From the IMG/VR virus record IMGVR_UViG_3300017776_000142, positions 1-27,183 of that record: a stretch of 27,183 bases of DNA. The stretch is one strand, 5' to 3'. This DNA is from a virus. The first letter of the stretch is position 1. Every line of letters starts with the position of its first letter. The notes under the pieces were generated by a model that was not told where the DNA came from, made no database searches, and was given only the letters and a program-made list of their open reading frames with translations. The position numbers and the translations under genes are program-made. Positions 14,407 to 24,542 of the stretch are shown here, one piece after another.

Positions 14407-17400
14407 ATGGCAATTAGTTTTGAAGAGTTTGCAAAGGTAGGTCTTGAGCGTGGTTTTTCAAGAGAAGAAATTACTTCAGCATACGAAAAAGAATTTAATG
14501 TTAAGTTTCAACCAACTCCTAAGCAAGAGGATGTTGATACTTTGTTGCCTCCTGATGAGAGTAAAGAGGTTAAGCCTCCTATTGTAATAGGCGGACAACT
14601 AATCAGCAAGCCTCAACAGTACCCATCTATAACTACTCCTATGCTTCGTCCTTTGGATGAGGTTCAGTCTGCGATTAATCCTGACTCTCTTGAGATGGCA
14701 GAGGCTGGAGGAGAAAGCAAAGATAACTATCTAGCGAGTGTAGCAGTCTCTAAGTTTTTTAGTGATAGAACAGGCATTGCCCCACAAGATGTATTAAGAG
14801 TTGGTAGGGCTACATTTGATTTACCAGAGGGTAGTCATAAAGATATATATGATCAATTAAACTCTTTATTGAATCATCCTACTTATTTAAATGGTGATCA
14901 AGAAATTGGTTATCACGAGTACCTTTCTTTACAGCAAGAAATAGCTAAACAGCAACTAGGTCAAAAGGCTACTACCATTTACCCTGCACCATCTTTTACC
15001 TTACAACAAAGACCCCCTACAAAAGAAGAGAGTTTATCAAGATTTGATGGGCTAATGGAAAGAGCTAAGTGGAGACAGTACGATATTCCTGATACAGTTG
15101 CCAAACAATTAGAAGTGCTTTATAAAAATGATGCTATAGATACTGCTATATATTATGGGGGAATGGCTCCTAGGTCGTTAACAAAAGCTGTAGGTAATTT
15201 TGTTGTTAACATAGGAGATAAAGTAAATATTCCTACTCCGTGGACAGAAGGTTTAATTGAAGATATGACTTCTTTCGAGCGTGAGTACATGAATGATTAT
15301 TTTTTAGCTGGTCAAATAAATCCTTTTTTGTGGGCTAAACATACTCAAGGTGTAACCGATTTAGCAGGAAACATTTGGCTAATGGCTCAAGGAGTGAAAT
15401 CATTTAGTGCAGCTACAGGAAAGCAATTTAGTTTTTTAAAGATGCCAGCTACTACCGCTGCTGAATATCAAAAAGGAATATTTGGTAGGAGTTTATTTTT
15501 AGCAACCGCTGGGGCTTTAAACACTCCGGATGGGTTTGAAAAAACAACTGTAGGTGGTGTTCCTGTGTATGTTCCTACTGATGAGCAAATGAATACATTT
15601 GGTTTAATACTAAGCTATGCTAACACTGGTATTGTTTCTTCAAGAGCTCCTGCTCAAGCATTAACATACTTAACTGATTTAGCAATGAATGCTAGTATAA
15701 CAGCTACTTGGTCGACAGAAGAACAGCAGTATAAAGCAGGCGGTCAATATGCTGATGCGTTTGAAACGGGTGCAATGTATGCTGATGAGCTAGGGTTAAC
15801 TAAACCAGAAGTCTCTTTAGAGGAAAGTTTAAAAAATCTTTTTGGTCAATATGGCACTTCAATACAAAGGCAAGCACAAAGAGATGTTGCTCGATACGCA
15901 GAAAGATTTATGATTCAAATGAGCCAAACAATACCAATAGCTACAGCAGATGCTTTCTTTTCAGCAATGGTAAGGAGCACTAGTGGTTCTGGTCAACGAG
16001 CTTTTTTTGAAGCTCAGTCAAAACCAATTCAATTCTTTAGGGAGACTGATAAAGTAGATAAGGGAGCATCTGCAAGATATGTAGAAACATTACGATCAGC
16101 CTATGGTGATTTGTGGCGTGACTCAATGACTAGAGGTGAAGGCATAAAGCTATCTAACATAATGTTTATGGAGCAAGGGATATATGCGAAACCTGTTGAC
16201 CCTGCAATAAAATCAAGATATCCTGTACTAAAAGCATATCAGCCCGCTACGGGTTCTTTAAGAGATGTCAAGAGCAACAATCCAGTAACAATTAATAATT
16301 TACCCCCCAAGGGTACTGCAGAGCAAAATGAAAAGTTGTTAGAAAAAATCAATGTTAGGGTAAGACGTGATAATAAGTTACAACTAACACACTTCTCTCC
16401 CAAGGAGGGATTAGAAGTAATTGACCCAGAGCTTGCTGGTACTGGTCCACTTATGGGTCGTGAAAGATTTAGAGGCGGTGTTAACAAGTCATACTTTGGG
16501 ATTGAGGGTTACAATAAAGAAAGTGGCTTAGGTGATAATAGATATATTACTTCTGTTGAGTTAGATAAACTTTATCCTGCTTATGATAACCCACTTAATT
16601 TTCCAAGAGGAGATATTTCAGAATATGAAACTGCAATAAAGGATGCAGGGTTTCAGGGTTATATAGTTGAAGGTGATCCTAGGTTTGGACCAGCGGTTAT
16701 AATGTTTGATTCGCTACCAGTAGAATCTTCCTTTAAAGATAATGTAACAGTTGCAACTAGTGGTAATTTTACTTCTACAAAACTAGACGATTTTGTTGCC
16801 ACTAATATTGAAGAAGTTAAAGCACTTCCGTTAAGCGTAGAGGGTGGCGAAACATATAACCTTGATGGTACTAGATATAACGATGGCGGTGTTACTATTC
16901 CCTTTGCTTCTTTTAAAGTAAATAATGAATCTATGATTTCTAAAGATAATTTAACTGCTGACAATGTTCTTAAATTTATTCAAAGTAATGATGGTGCTAT
17001 TGTTTCTGATTTAGTTAAAGCTGGTATATACAAACCTGAAACAACGGAGGGCGAGCAAAAATATTCTATAGATCTTAACATAGTAGTACCCAAGCAATAC
17101 AAAGATCTTGGAGTAAGGTTTGCTAAAAAAGCTGGTCAAAAATCTTTGTATGACTTAGATAAAAATGAAGAAATATTAACTGGTGAAGATGGTACTAATG
17201 TAAGAGATTTTTCTGTTGATGAATTAAAAACTATACAAACCTCTCTTTCTAAGGGCAAGATGCCACCTGTGTTTGTAGAAGAGATTAAGCCTTCCTCGAT
17301 GCAAATTAAAGCAGAGCAGATATCTAAGGCTATGGAAAACCTAGAGCGGATTATGCGTAGTGATAAACGTACTGAGGTTATTACCACAGACGCAGAGCTA

Positions 17401-20208
17401 AAAGAGTTTGCACCAGACAAAGGCAAGACGAAGGCTAAGAAGGGTGATATAATACCCAGAAAGCCAAAGGTATCTCAAGTTGTTACTGAGTATGCAGAGC
17501 TTAAGAAATCACTTCAGTATCTTGCGGCATCTTCTAAAAAGAGTGCTAAGACTATTAAGGAAGAAACAAAGGTTGCTGAAAAAATTAAAGCTGATATTCG
17601 TGTAGAAAAACAAAAGGATAGGCTAGACGCTTTAAAGATTAAACAGCGTAAACTTAAAGAGCAACAGAAGAAAAAAGAAAAGGCTAGGAAAGAAGAGACC
17701 CAAAGAATTAAGGTCGAAGCAAAAGATCGTGCAATGAATATCGTTAAGGGGTTAACAACAAATACACAAATTATTAGAGAGTATGAAAAACAATCTAAAG
17801 CTATAGGAACTAGTGATAAAAAATTCTTAAAGTTTATTAATAAAGCATATACAGAAATACCTAAGTTATTAGATCAACAAGTAAGAGAGCAGGCTTCTGC
17901 TATTATTACTAAGAATGTTCCCAATATTGATTTTGAATATAGAAAAGCAGCTGATGAGATTAAAAGCTCTATTAGTATGAATACATCAGATAAAATGATT
18001 GCTAGGTATGAAGCAAGTTTGCGTTATATGGAAGAACACCCAGATGCACAACTTCCGCAAAGTTATATTAAAAAATTACGCAAGACTCCTGTGCAGAACT
18101 TATCAACAAAAGATTTAGTTGCATTTGCAAACGAAAAAGAAAGACTTATTCAGTTAGGTAAAACAAAACTTCGTTTAAGAAATAAAGAGTTTAATAATCA
18201 AGTTAATGAGCGATTGCTTGAAATAAAAGAAAACTATGAGTTCCTTAGCGAAACGATTAGAGGTGCTAATCCTAGTGATCCTTTTGTAAAAGAATTTTTT
18301 ACATTTGAGGAGAGCATTGTAAAAGGAACCAAGGTAAGAAAGCCTACGCTTAAGTTAGAAGCAATAAGACCGCAAAGATTTTTTGATATGTTGGATGGAG
18401 GTAGGGCTAAGTTTGATGGTCCTATGTATAACACATTTGTTGTGGAGCCAAATAGAGCTTACGCTGATATGGTTGAAATGAGATCAGCTAGATACGAAAG
18501 CTATAATTTACTATTACAGGATTTAAACGAGTCATCTAAAACTCTAGGAGCACCTGTTACTATTGATGGTATTAAGTATGAGCGTAGAGAATTAGCTGGT
18601 GCTTATGCAATATCTAAAAATAGAATAGGAAGAGCTGCACTTATAAACGGCAACTTTAAAAATATATCTGACGCAGAATCGCATTTAGCTAAGATTCTTA
18701 ATCATGTAGAAACAGACATTCATTTAAAGCAAATAGCAGAATACTTTTTATATGACTTCCAATACAATCAAGGCAGAGTAGAAAAAACATTAGGTCTTAC
18801 TGAAAATAAAATATTAACAATAGAAGAAAATTATTTCTCATTAGAGCGTAGGGATGTGCCGATGGAATCTTCTAAAGATTTTATGGACATGCTTGTTAAA
18901 ACTTCTGACTACACAGAAAAGCTTCCTAATGACAAGTTTGTTTTAGATCGTAAGGAGAATGATGGGTTCCAGTCACCAGTTAATCTTAATATTGATTATG
19001 TTTGGACTAGACAGACAGCCATGCAGGAGCACTACATCGCTCACGCTGGACTAGCAAAATCGTTAAACAAAATAAAATCTGATCGTGTATTAAGAGGCAC
19101 TATTGAATCTGAATTTGGCGATAAGGCTCTTCGGTATTTAGATAGACAGGTAGAATTAATTAATAACCCGAACTCGGTGTACAAAGCTCAAAGCGACTTA
19201 GAGTTAATATCAAGACAGTTAAGAGGTAACTTTGCAGGAAGTGCTCTTGGTTTAAACTTTAAAACCATATTGAAACAGATGCCTTCTGTTAATTATTATT
19301 TAGGAGAAACAACTCCAGCTCATTTGATTGCTGCTATTGATCAAGCAACTCTTGCGTTTAGAAAGGATGGGTCGAATGCAGTCTTAGATTTTGTAGCTAA
19401 GAAAGATCCTATCATTCTTGAAAGCGTTATTTCTCGTGAGCTTATCGAAATGAAAAAGACATCTCCTGATAAATACAATCGCTATATAAATAAAATAGGT
19501 GAGCTTGGTTTTAAAGGTATTGTTGAGGTCGATAGATTTGTAAGAAGCACTGGGTGGATGGCTGTGTACAATAAAAAGATTGAGGATGGCTTCTCTGAGC
19601 AAGCGGCTATTGATGCTGCTAGAAACGCTACACTTAGAACACAGCCTACTGCTAGAGCTGCAGACCTTCCTTTGATGTACACTACTGATGAGTTTCTTAA
19701 CTGGTCTTTAATGTTCTCGAACCAGTTAAATCAAATGTGGAATATGCAAACATACGATATACCAAGACGGCTTGGGAATGTGAGTACATTTATACCAGCT
19801 ATACAGCAACAAACAGGTTTAGCTTTATCTGCTATGACTATGTGGCAAATCAATAATGGTCGTGTGTTGCCCGACGAGAAAGAAGATTTACTGAAAGAAG
19901 TTTTTGCTGATCAGTTCTTTGCACAAATACCTTTAATCGGTGGTCCTATATTGCAAGGCTATAAGGGTTACAGCTTTGATCAGCCCATTGTTTCAACCTT
20001 TGAGGATGCTGGTAAGATAATGTTTAAGCTGGTGGATGGTCAGGAGGTAACCTCTGAAGAATATTTTAATGCATTCTTATTTGGTGTTGCACCATTTACT
20101 GGATTGCCTACTGTTTTTGGAAGAAGAGCTTATAATGTAATTATGGAATCTTCAGGTGTATTAGAAGGTATTAAAGAAATTACAGGCATTAAGGAACCTA
20201 AAAAATAA
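14407..20208 (+). CDS. Giant internal virion protein (gp16-like position) with ADP-ribosyltransferase-like domain
   Basis: At 1933 residues this is the largest gene, larger than T7 gp16 (about 1300), and it occupies the gp16 position. I see no N-terminal lytic transglycosylase motif, unlike T7. Residues 660-770 (LTHFSPKEGLEVIDPELAGTG, then FRGGVNKSYFGIEGY, ending FGPAVIMFDSL) strongly resemble the ADP-ribosyltransferase-like domain of phage polyvalent proteins, which opens with a THxS motif and continues to DPxxxGTG. Residues about 1034-1115 are a lysine/glutamate coiled coil. The C-terminal region (about 1608-1865; SEQAAIDAARNATLRTQPTA, FSNQLNQMWN) resembles the C-terminal helical domains of large polyvalent proteins. 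It is expected to be packed in the head and ejected into the host, where it could modify host targets. Catalytic activity is unproven. Confidence 0.8.
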   Translation: MAISFEEFAKVGLERGFSREEITSAYEKEFNVKFQPTPKQEDVDTLLPPDESKEVKPPIVIGGQLISKPQQYPSITTPMLRPLDEVQSAINPDSLEMAEAGGESKDNYLASVAVSKFFSDRTGIAPQDVLRVGRATFDLPEGSHKDIYDQLNSLLNHPTYLNGDQEIGYHEYLSLQQEIAKQQLGQKATTIYPAPSFTLQQRPPTKEESLSRFDGLMERAKWRQYDIPDTVAKQLEVLYKNDAIDTAIYYGGMAPRSLTKAVGNFVVNIGDKVNIPTPWTEGLIEDMTSFEREYMNDYFLAGQINPFLWAKHTQGVTDLAGNIWLMAQGVKSFSAATGKQFSFLKMPATTAAEYQKGIFGRSLFLATAGALNTPDGFEKTTVGGVPVYVPTDEQMNTFGLILSYANTGIVSSRAPAQALTYLTDLAMNASITATWSTEEQQYKAGGQYADAFETGAMYADELGLTKPEVSLEESLKNLFGQYGTSIQRQAQRDVARYAERFMIQMSQTIPIATADAFFSAMVRSTSGSGQRAFFEAQSKPIQFFRETDKVDKGASARYVETLRSAYGDLWRDSMTRGEGIKLSNIMFMEQGIYAKPVDPAIKSRYPVLKAYQPATGSLRDVKSNNPVTINNLPPKGTAEQNEKLLEKINVRVRRDNKLQLTHFSPKEGLEVIDPELAGTGPLMGRERFRGGVNKSYFGIEGYNKESGLGDNRYITSVELDKLYPAYDNPLNFPRGDISEYETAIKDAGFQGYIVEGDPRFGPAVIMFDSLPVESSFKDNVTVATSGNFTSTKLDDFVATNIEEVKALPLSVEGGETYNLDGTRYNDGGVTIPFASFKVNNESMISKDNLTADNVLKFIQSNDGAIVSDLVKAGIYKPETTEGEQKYSIDLNIVVPKQYKDLGVRFAKKAGQKSLYDLDKNEEILTGEDGTNVRDFSVDELKTIQTSLSKGKMPPVFVEEIKPSSMQIKAEQISKAMENLERIMRSDKRTEVITTDAELKEFAPDKGKTKAKKGDIIPRKPKVSQVVTEYAELKKSLQYLAASSKKSAKTIKEETKVAEKIKADIRVEKQKDRLDALKIKQRKLKEQQKKKEKARKEETQRIKVEAKDRAMNIVKGLTTNTQIIREYEKQSKAIGTSDKKFLKFINKAYTEIPKLLDQQVREQASAIITKNVPNIDFEYRKAADEIKSSISMNTSDKMIARYEASLRYMEEHPDAQLPQSYIKKLRKTPVQNLSTKDLVAFANEKERLIQLGKTKLRLRNKEFNNQVNERLLEIKENYEFLSETIRGANPSDPFVKEFFTFEESIVKGTKVRKPTLKLEAIRPQRFFDMLDGGRAKFDGPMYNTFVVEPNRAYADMVEMRSARYESYNLLLQDLNESSKTLGAPVTIDGIKYERRELAGAYAISKNRIGRAALINGNFKNISDAESHLAKILNHVETDIHLKQIAEYFLYDFQYNQGRVEKTLGLTENKILTIEENYFSLERRDVPMESSKDFMDMLVKTSDYTEKLPNDKFVLDRKENDGFQSPVNLNIDYVWTRQTAMQEHYIAHAGLAKSLNKIKSDRVLRGTIESEFGDKALRYLDRQVELINNPNSVYKAQSDLELISRQLRGNFAGSALGLNFKTILKQMPSVNYYLGETTPAHLIAAIDQATLAFRKDGSNAVLDFVAKKDPIILESVISRELIEMKKTSPDKYNRYINKIGELGFKGIVEVDRFVRSTGWMAVYNKKIEDGFSEQAAIDAARNATLRTQPTARAADLPLMYTTDEFLNWSLMFSNQLNQMWNMQTYDIPRRLGNVSTFIPAIQQQTGLALSAMTMWQINNGRVLPDEKEDLLKEVFADQFFAQIPLIGGPILQGYKGYSFDQPIVSTFEDAGKIMFKLVDGQEVTSEEYFNAFLFGVAPFTGLPTVFGRRAYNVIMESSGVLEGIKEITGIKEPKK

Positions 20209-20218
20209 AGATAAGTGT

Positions 20219-20246
20219 TTGACAAATAATGCAGTATTTATATACA
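20219..20246 (+). promoter_or_regulatory. Promoter P4 upstream of the tail fibre gene
   Basis: TTGACA at 20219-20224, then 14 bases to TATATA at 20239-20244, or 16 bases to TATACA at 20241-20246. It sits in the short gap after the giant virion protein gene and ahead of GAGGG and the fibre ATG. Confidence 0.55.
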
Positions 20247-20265
20247 ACAACTAGCGAGGGACAAC

Positions 20266-21594
20266 ATGGCGTTATCAACAACTAATAATAAAGTTTCATA
20301 TTCACCGACAACTGCGACAACCAGTTATCAGTTTAATATTCCATATTTTAATAATGAGGATATATCTGTTTCTGTGTCTGGATATAATGCATCTGGAAAT
20401 GTAGACGTAACAGCAGTTACTACTTTAGTTTACAATTCATCTCCAACTGCTGCTAATGAATTTAATATTACACCAACCAATGGAGACCCAGCACAGGGTG
20501 CAGTAATTACCACTGTTACTGGATATGCTAGTGGCACTGTTACTATCAGCAGGATCGTTGCTTACACACAAGAATATGATTTACAAGAGGGTTCAACTAT
20601 TGATCCTACAGCGTTAAACAAAGCATTGGATAGAGTGGTTGCACAAAACCAACAACAGAATGAGGAAGTAACAAGACAAATTATTCATCCAGTAACAGAC
20701 CCAAATGGATTAAGTTACACTGTTGGTAATGTAAATTCTCGTAAGAATAAAGCATTGGGTTATGATGCATCAGGAAATGTATCAACTATTGACTTAGTAT
20801 CATCTGGAGTTGTAGCAGGCGGAGCTGGCATTAGTGTAGAAAGCAATCAGATTTCGGCTAATGTTGATAACACCTCTATAGAAATAGATGGTAATAGCAA
20901 ATTGTCAGTTAAGGATGATGGCATAACGAACGCTATGCTTGCTGATAACTCCGTGCAGTCCGCACAAATAGCTAACAACGCTGTACAAACATCGAGAATA
21001 CAGGACGATCAGGTTACTTATGCAAAGCTGCAAGATGTAACAACTAACCTTAGAGCACTAGGTGCGATCACAGCTGGTACAGTGGGAGAGATTCCTATTG
21101 ATACGGACTTAACTTCTATTACAGATACTCACAGTGAATTAGCTACAGCTAAAGCTATTAAAGCGTATGTAGACGCAATACAACCTACGTTTGTAGCTAT
21201 TAATGGTACTAATGGAAGCACACCCTTAACATTTACGGCAGATGTTAGATCATCATTTGGCAATGAAACAACTTGGAATCTTAGTGATTTTACATCTACA
21301 GGTGCAGGAAATACTCCTACATTAGATATTAACAAATGTACTGAAATACATATAAACATTACTATAATTGTAAGTGTTGGGGCAACAGGATTTTCTGCTG
21401 AATATCCAGATGGAACATATAGAGAAATAGCTATTGATAATGCTGGAGGTAGTGGTGATTCTGGTAGAATGGATTTTGTTGCAAGAGTTCCAATTAATCC
21501 ATCATTAGGACAAACAACTTTTAAAATGAAATGTTTAAGAAATCACTCTAGTGATTCTGGGGTAGCAGTTATAACAGGTGCAACACAATTTTAA
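20266..21594 (+). CDS. Tail fibre protein with T7 gp17-type N-terminal adaptor
   Basis: This 442-residue protein has the N-terminal domain of T7-type fibres (about 1-150): YQFNIPYFNNEDISVSV, RIVAYTQEYDLQEGSTID and ALNKALDRVVAQNQQ. That domain docks the fibre on the tail nozzle. Residues about 215-262 form a repetitive trimeric helical region (ITNAMLADNSVQSAQIANNA and following), a pattern common in fibre shafts. The C-terminal 130 residues are beta-rich and glycine-rich, probably a receptor tip or a docking site for the following proteins. GAGGG lies five bases upstream. It is shorter than T7 gp17 (553), so the receptor-binding function may be shared with the lectin-like protein downstream. 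Confidence 0.9.
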   Translation: MALSTTNNKVSYSPTTATTSYQFNIPYFNNEDISVSVSGYNASGNVDVTAVTTLVYNSSPTAANEFNITPTNGDPAQGAVITTVTGYASGTVTISRIVAYTQEYDLQEGSTIDPTALNKALDRVVAQNQQQNEEVTRQIIHPVTDPNGLSYTVGNVNSRKNKALGYDASGNVSTIDLVSSGVVAGGAGISVESNQISANVDNTSIEIDGNSKLSVKDDGITNAMLADNSVQSAQIANNAVQTSRIQDDQVTYAKLQDVTTNLRALGAITAGTVGEIPIDTDLTSITDTHSELATAKAIKAYVDAIQPTFVAINGTNGSTPLTFTADVRSSFGNETTWNLSDFTSTGAGNTPTLDINKCTEIHINITIIVSVGATGFSAEYPDGTYREIAIDNAGGSGDSGRMDFVARVPINPSLGQTTFKMKCLRNHSSDSGVAVITGATQF

Positions 21595-21617
21595 TTAACA
21601 TAAAGGTAAGGTAAGGT

Positions 21618-21944
21618 ATGAGCGTACAAATAGCAGAAGATAAATATAAAAATAAATTACAGTTTGCACATTTAAAGGTGTCAACTGCAAAGAACTTAGC
21701 GGCAGCGTCTACAACTGTATGGGATACAACTGGTGATCGTCATGTTGTAATCACACCAACAGCGGCAGATGCGTATGTGTCAGTAACACCTAATGGAACA
21801 TCTACTGTTCCTAACGGAAGTGGCACTGGATACAGCTTAGGTAAGCTGGTTACATTCGGGAGTTCTTACACTACTATTGTTCGTGCAGGTGAGCGTATTG
21901 CTACCTCTGCGATTATTAATGTGGTGTCACTCGGAGAAGTGTAA
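21618..21944 (+). CDS. Small beta-rich virion-associated protein
   Basis: This 108-residue protein lies between the fibre and the lectin-like tail protein and overlaps the latter by one base. The sequence is beta-rich with many Thr, Ser and Gly (WDTTGDRHVVITPTAADAYV, GTGYSLGKLVTFGSSY) and ends INVVSLGEV. Such single-domain proteins accompany fibres or decorate capsids in marine phages. I cannot assign a family. The ribosome site is AAGGTAAGG just upstream of the ATG. Confidence 0.7.
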   Translation: MSVQIAEDKYKNKLQFAHLKVSTAKNLAAASTTVWDTTGDRHVVITPTAADAYVSVTPNGTSTVPNGSGTGYSLGKLVTFGSSYTTIVRAGERIATSAIINVVSLGEV

Positions 21945-24133
21945 TGAGCTTTGGTTCGTTTGGAGCGGGCTTCGGTTCATTCGGTGCTGGTGTTGGAGGG
22001 TTGCTACCCGTTATAAATGACAACTTAAAGTCATGGCTTCGTATTCCTACAGCAGATGGCAAAACACTCGCTAACTCTCAGGGTGCAAGTGTTAACCTAA
22101 AAAATACTAACTGTATTAAAACCGACAACAGTTCTAGTCATACTGCCACAATGTCTACTGGACAAATATTTACAACTGGTTCGGTTTTCTCAGCTGATAT
22201 ATTAGTTCACGGAAGTACAGGTGGAAGTAATCGTCACGCTTTATTAGGTAGTTCGAGTGTAAATGGTTGTTTTGTTATTCTTGGAAATGTTCCTAAATTC
22301 CGAACCAATGGACTAGTAAACGATTTAACATTTTCTACTTTAACAGTTTCTGACAATGTAAATTATAATATTAAATATGAACGGACATCCGCAGATACTT
22401 TAGTTTGCACATTAACAAACTTAGATACGGGTGCTGTTGCTTCAGAGACAGGAACTTTAACAACCCTAGCTCAAAATAGTTATATGAATAGTGTAACACT
22501 TAACAGAATAGGAACTTCGGGATCTGTTTATAGTAAGATTAAATTTACTAATGTTGTTTATAATAACTGGAAATATCCATTGCAAGAAGGCTCTGGCACA
22601 AGGTGTTTTGATATAGGAGGCGAAGGCAACCACATTACATTAGGTGCAGATATTTGGGATACAGAAAACTCAAGAGCTTCGCATAATCACGAGTATGGAT
22701 TTAGTGGTAATGCTGTATTTGATGGTATAGATGATTACATTGAAACTGGTGTAGTAGCAAACGATAACTATACGTTAGAATTTAGAGCTAAACTTGAAAA
22801 TGATAACGCTTATATGGGGTCGTTTAATTTAGTAGATAGATTTTTTATAGGAAGAAATACATCTAGCGTACTTCGCCTTGGTTATAAAAGTTTTAATAAT
22901 ACTGCATCTGTAAGTTCTAGTATTTATTCAAAACTTACGACCTATAAAATACAAGGTGGTAAAGGGTTTGTTGATGGCGTAGAGGTTATTAATTCTGGGG
23001 TGTCACCTACAGGTGCTACTGTTGGCGAGTTATACGTTGGTGCTAGAAACTTGAATGGCACAGCAGACAGCTTCGTACAAGCAGATTTAGAATACTATAG
23101 AATTTATGACGATAGCGGTGTTCTTGTTAGAGATTTTGTTCCATCTTCAAATGGCTTATACGACAAAGTAAATGGCGTTTATTATTCCAATGATGGTACT
23201 GGCACTACAACAGTAAAACGAATACCCGCACTCAACACCAAGACTACACAGGTTGCTACCTTTGATGGTACGGCTGACTTAGTTGATTTTGGAACACACG
23301 CTATACCTGCATCTGATTCTATTGAGGTAGTGTTTACACCACAAGATGAAGCGGATAGCGGTATTGTGTATTCAATGGGTAGACCTTCAGGCGGGTCGGG
23401 ATTTGGAATAAAGTGGGATGGTACAAACGACAGAATTTCATTTAGAACTGCCGATGTTCCTAGAAATAATATTTTAAATTTAGTAACATCTACTAACAGT
23501 TGTGTTGCGGATGGAACTACATACAAAGTAACTTATGATTATGATTCATCAGCAGGTACAGCTACACTTGTTCTTTTTAATGCTGATACAGGAGCTACTA
23601 TTGAAACCGAGTCAGCGACAGGCGTTGCTACAGCCGCATTTGATGTAGGCTCAAGTAGACCACTAAAAATTGGTGCAGACCAGTTTAACCTTGATGATTA
23701 TTTAGGTACTATTCATTCCGTTAAATCTTCTTTTATTGATGTAGATTTTCAAGCTAATATCGGAGCTACAACAGTAATAGACAACTCAGGAAACGGCAAC
23801 AACGGCACAGTTACAGTAGGCTCTGGTGGTACAGCAACATTCTGGGGTACTCGTGTAGCAGACACAGCAGGTTCGCTTGTGAGTGCAGACTACGCCACAG
23901 GTAACACAACTATTAGCAACCCCGCAGGGTTCGTTCATAACGGCTCTGAGTGCGGGTTTGAAACTGGATTACAAGAGCTTACTTCTACTCAAATATTTGC
24001 TATCGATAATAATGATTCAGGTTCTCAACAATTATTCATTCGTAAAGACAATGGAAATGTTACTCAGTTTCTTGAGTATGAAGCTAATTTAACAGGAACA
24101 GATTTAACAAGGACTAGAGCTTATGTCGGATAA
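21944..24133 (+). CDS. Tail protein with three laminin-G/concanavalin-like modules
   Basis: This 729-residue protein opens with a repeated GSFGAGFGSFGAG segment, likely a flexible anchor. Three beta-sandwich lectin-like modules follow, inferred from pattern: about 25-215, about 250-420 (FDGIDDYIETGVVANDNYTL, then FFIGRNTSSVLRLGYKS and LYDKVNGVYYSNDGTGT) and about 434-640 (FDGTADLVDFGTHAIP, then FGIKWDGTNDRISFRT). Phage laminin-G modules commonly end in a GxYDxxxxxxYSN-like strand as seen here. The likely job is binding cell-surface polysaccharide as a receptor-binding or spike protein. Its end overlaps the next gene by 11 bases. Confidence 0.8.
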   Translation: MSFGSFGAGFGSFGAGVGGLLPVINDNLKSWLRIPTADGKTLANSQGASVNLKNTNCIKTDNSSSHTATMSTGQIFTTGSVFSADILVHGSTGGSNRHALLGSSSVNGCFVILGNVPKFRTNGLVNDLTFSTLTVSDNVNYNIKYERTSADTLVCTLTNLDTGAVASETGTLTTLAQNSYMNSVTLNRIGTSGSVYSKIKFTNVVYNNWKYPLQEGSGTRCFDIGGEGNHITLGADIWDTENSRASHNHEYGFSGNAVFDGIDDYIETGVVANDNYTLEFRAKLENDNAYMGSFNLVDRFFIGRNTSSVLRLGYKSFNNTASVSSSIYSKLTTYKIQGGKGFVDGVEVINSGVSPTGATVGELYVGARNLNGTADSFVQADLEYYRIYDDSGVLVRDFVPSSNGLYDKVNGVYYSNDGTGTTTVKRIPALNTKTTQVATFDGTADLVDFGTHAIPASDSIEVVFTPQDEADSGIVYSMGRPSGGSGFGIKWDGTNDRISFRTADVPRNNILNLVTSTNSCVADGTTYKVTYDYDSSAGTATLVLFNADTGATIETESATGVATAAFDVGSSRPLKIGADQFNLDDYLGTIHSVKSSFIDVDFQANIGATTVIDNSGNGNNGTVTVGSGGTATFWGTRVADTAGSLVSADYATGNTTISNPAGFVHNGSECGFETGLQELTSTQIFAIDNNDSGSQQLFIRKDNGNVTQFLEYEANLTGTDLTRTRAYVG

Positions 24134-24542
24134 TTTAACAGACCTTGAACCACATAAGTACGATAAGTTTCTACACACTAATGGAGTAGCTTATGCGTTC
24201 TTGGAAGTACCTGTAGCGTTCCTTGATCAGCAAATGCCCGACTATGCTAACTGGGCTGTAGCCGAGGAAGATGAGGAAGGCAACCCAACCGAGTACAAGA
24301 CACTAGGCGAGTACACGATAGGTCAGGTTCTATCAATAGACGGCACTACAGTTGTTATCACACTAGCGGCAATGCAAGCGGCAACCTACCGCACACCCGC
24401 TATAACCTACGATGATATGCAGGATTGGGAAGACTGGCTCGGATTACACGGATATACTATTGATGACTGGTTAACCATAGAGGAACGGAATTCTTTGTTA
24501 GCTACTGAGGCTTATGGATTAGGGAATATTGGAGATGAATGA
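24123..24542 (+). CDS. Small acidic tail-associated protein, unknown
   Basis: This 139-residue, strongly acidic protein starts inside the end of the lectin-like gene. It contains aromatic and acidic blocks (PDYANWAVAEEDEEGNPTEY, DDMQDWEDWLGLHGY). Acidic small proteins just after receptor-binding genes can be fibre assembly chaperones, which would fit, but I recognise no family. Its stop lies within the start of the holin frame, linking structural and lysis genes. Confidence 0.7.
   Translation: MSDNLTDLEPHKYDKFLHTNGVAYAFLEVPVAFLDQQMPDYANWAVAEEDEEGNPTEYKTLGEYTIGQVLSIDGTTVVITLAAMQAATYRTPAITYDDMQDWEDWLGLHGYTIDDWLTIEERNSLLATEAYGLGNIGDE

Noticed and set aside
14407-14900. Lytic transglycosylase domain expected in a gp16-type protein
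   Set aside because: No ESxF- or GLMQ-type motif is visible in the N-terminal region, so it was not annotated.
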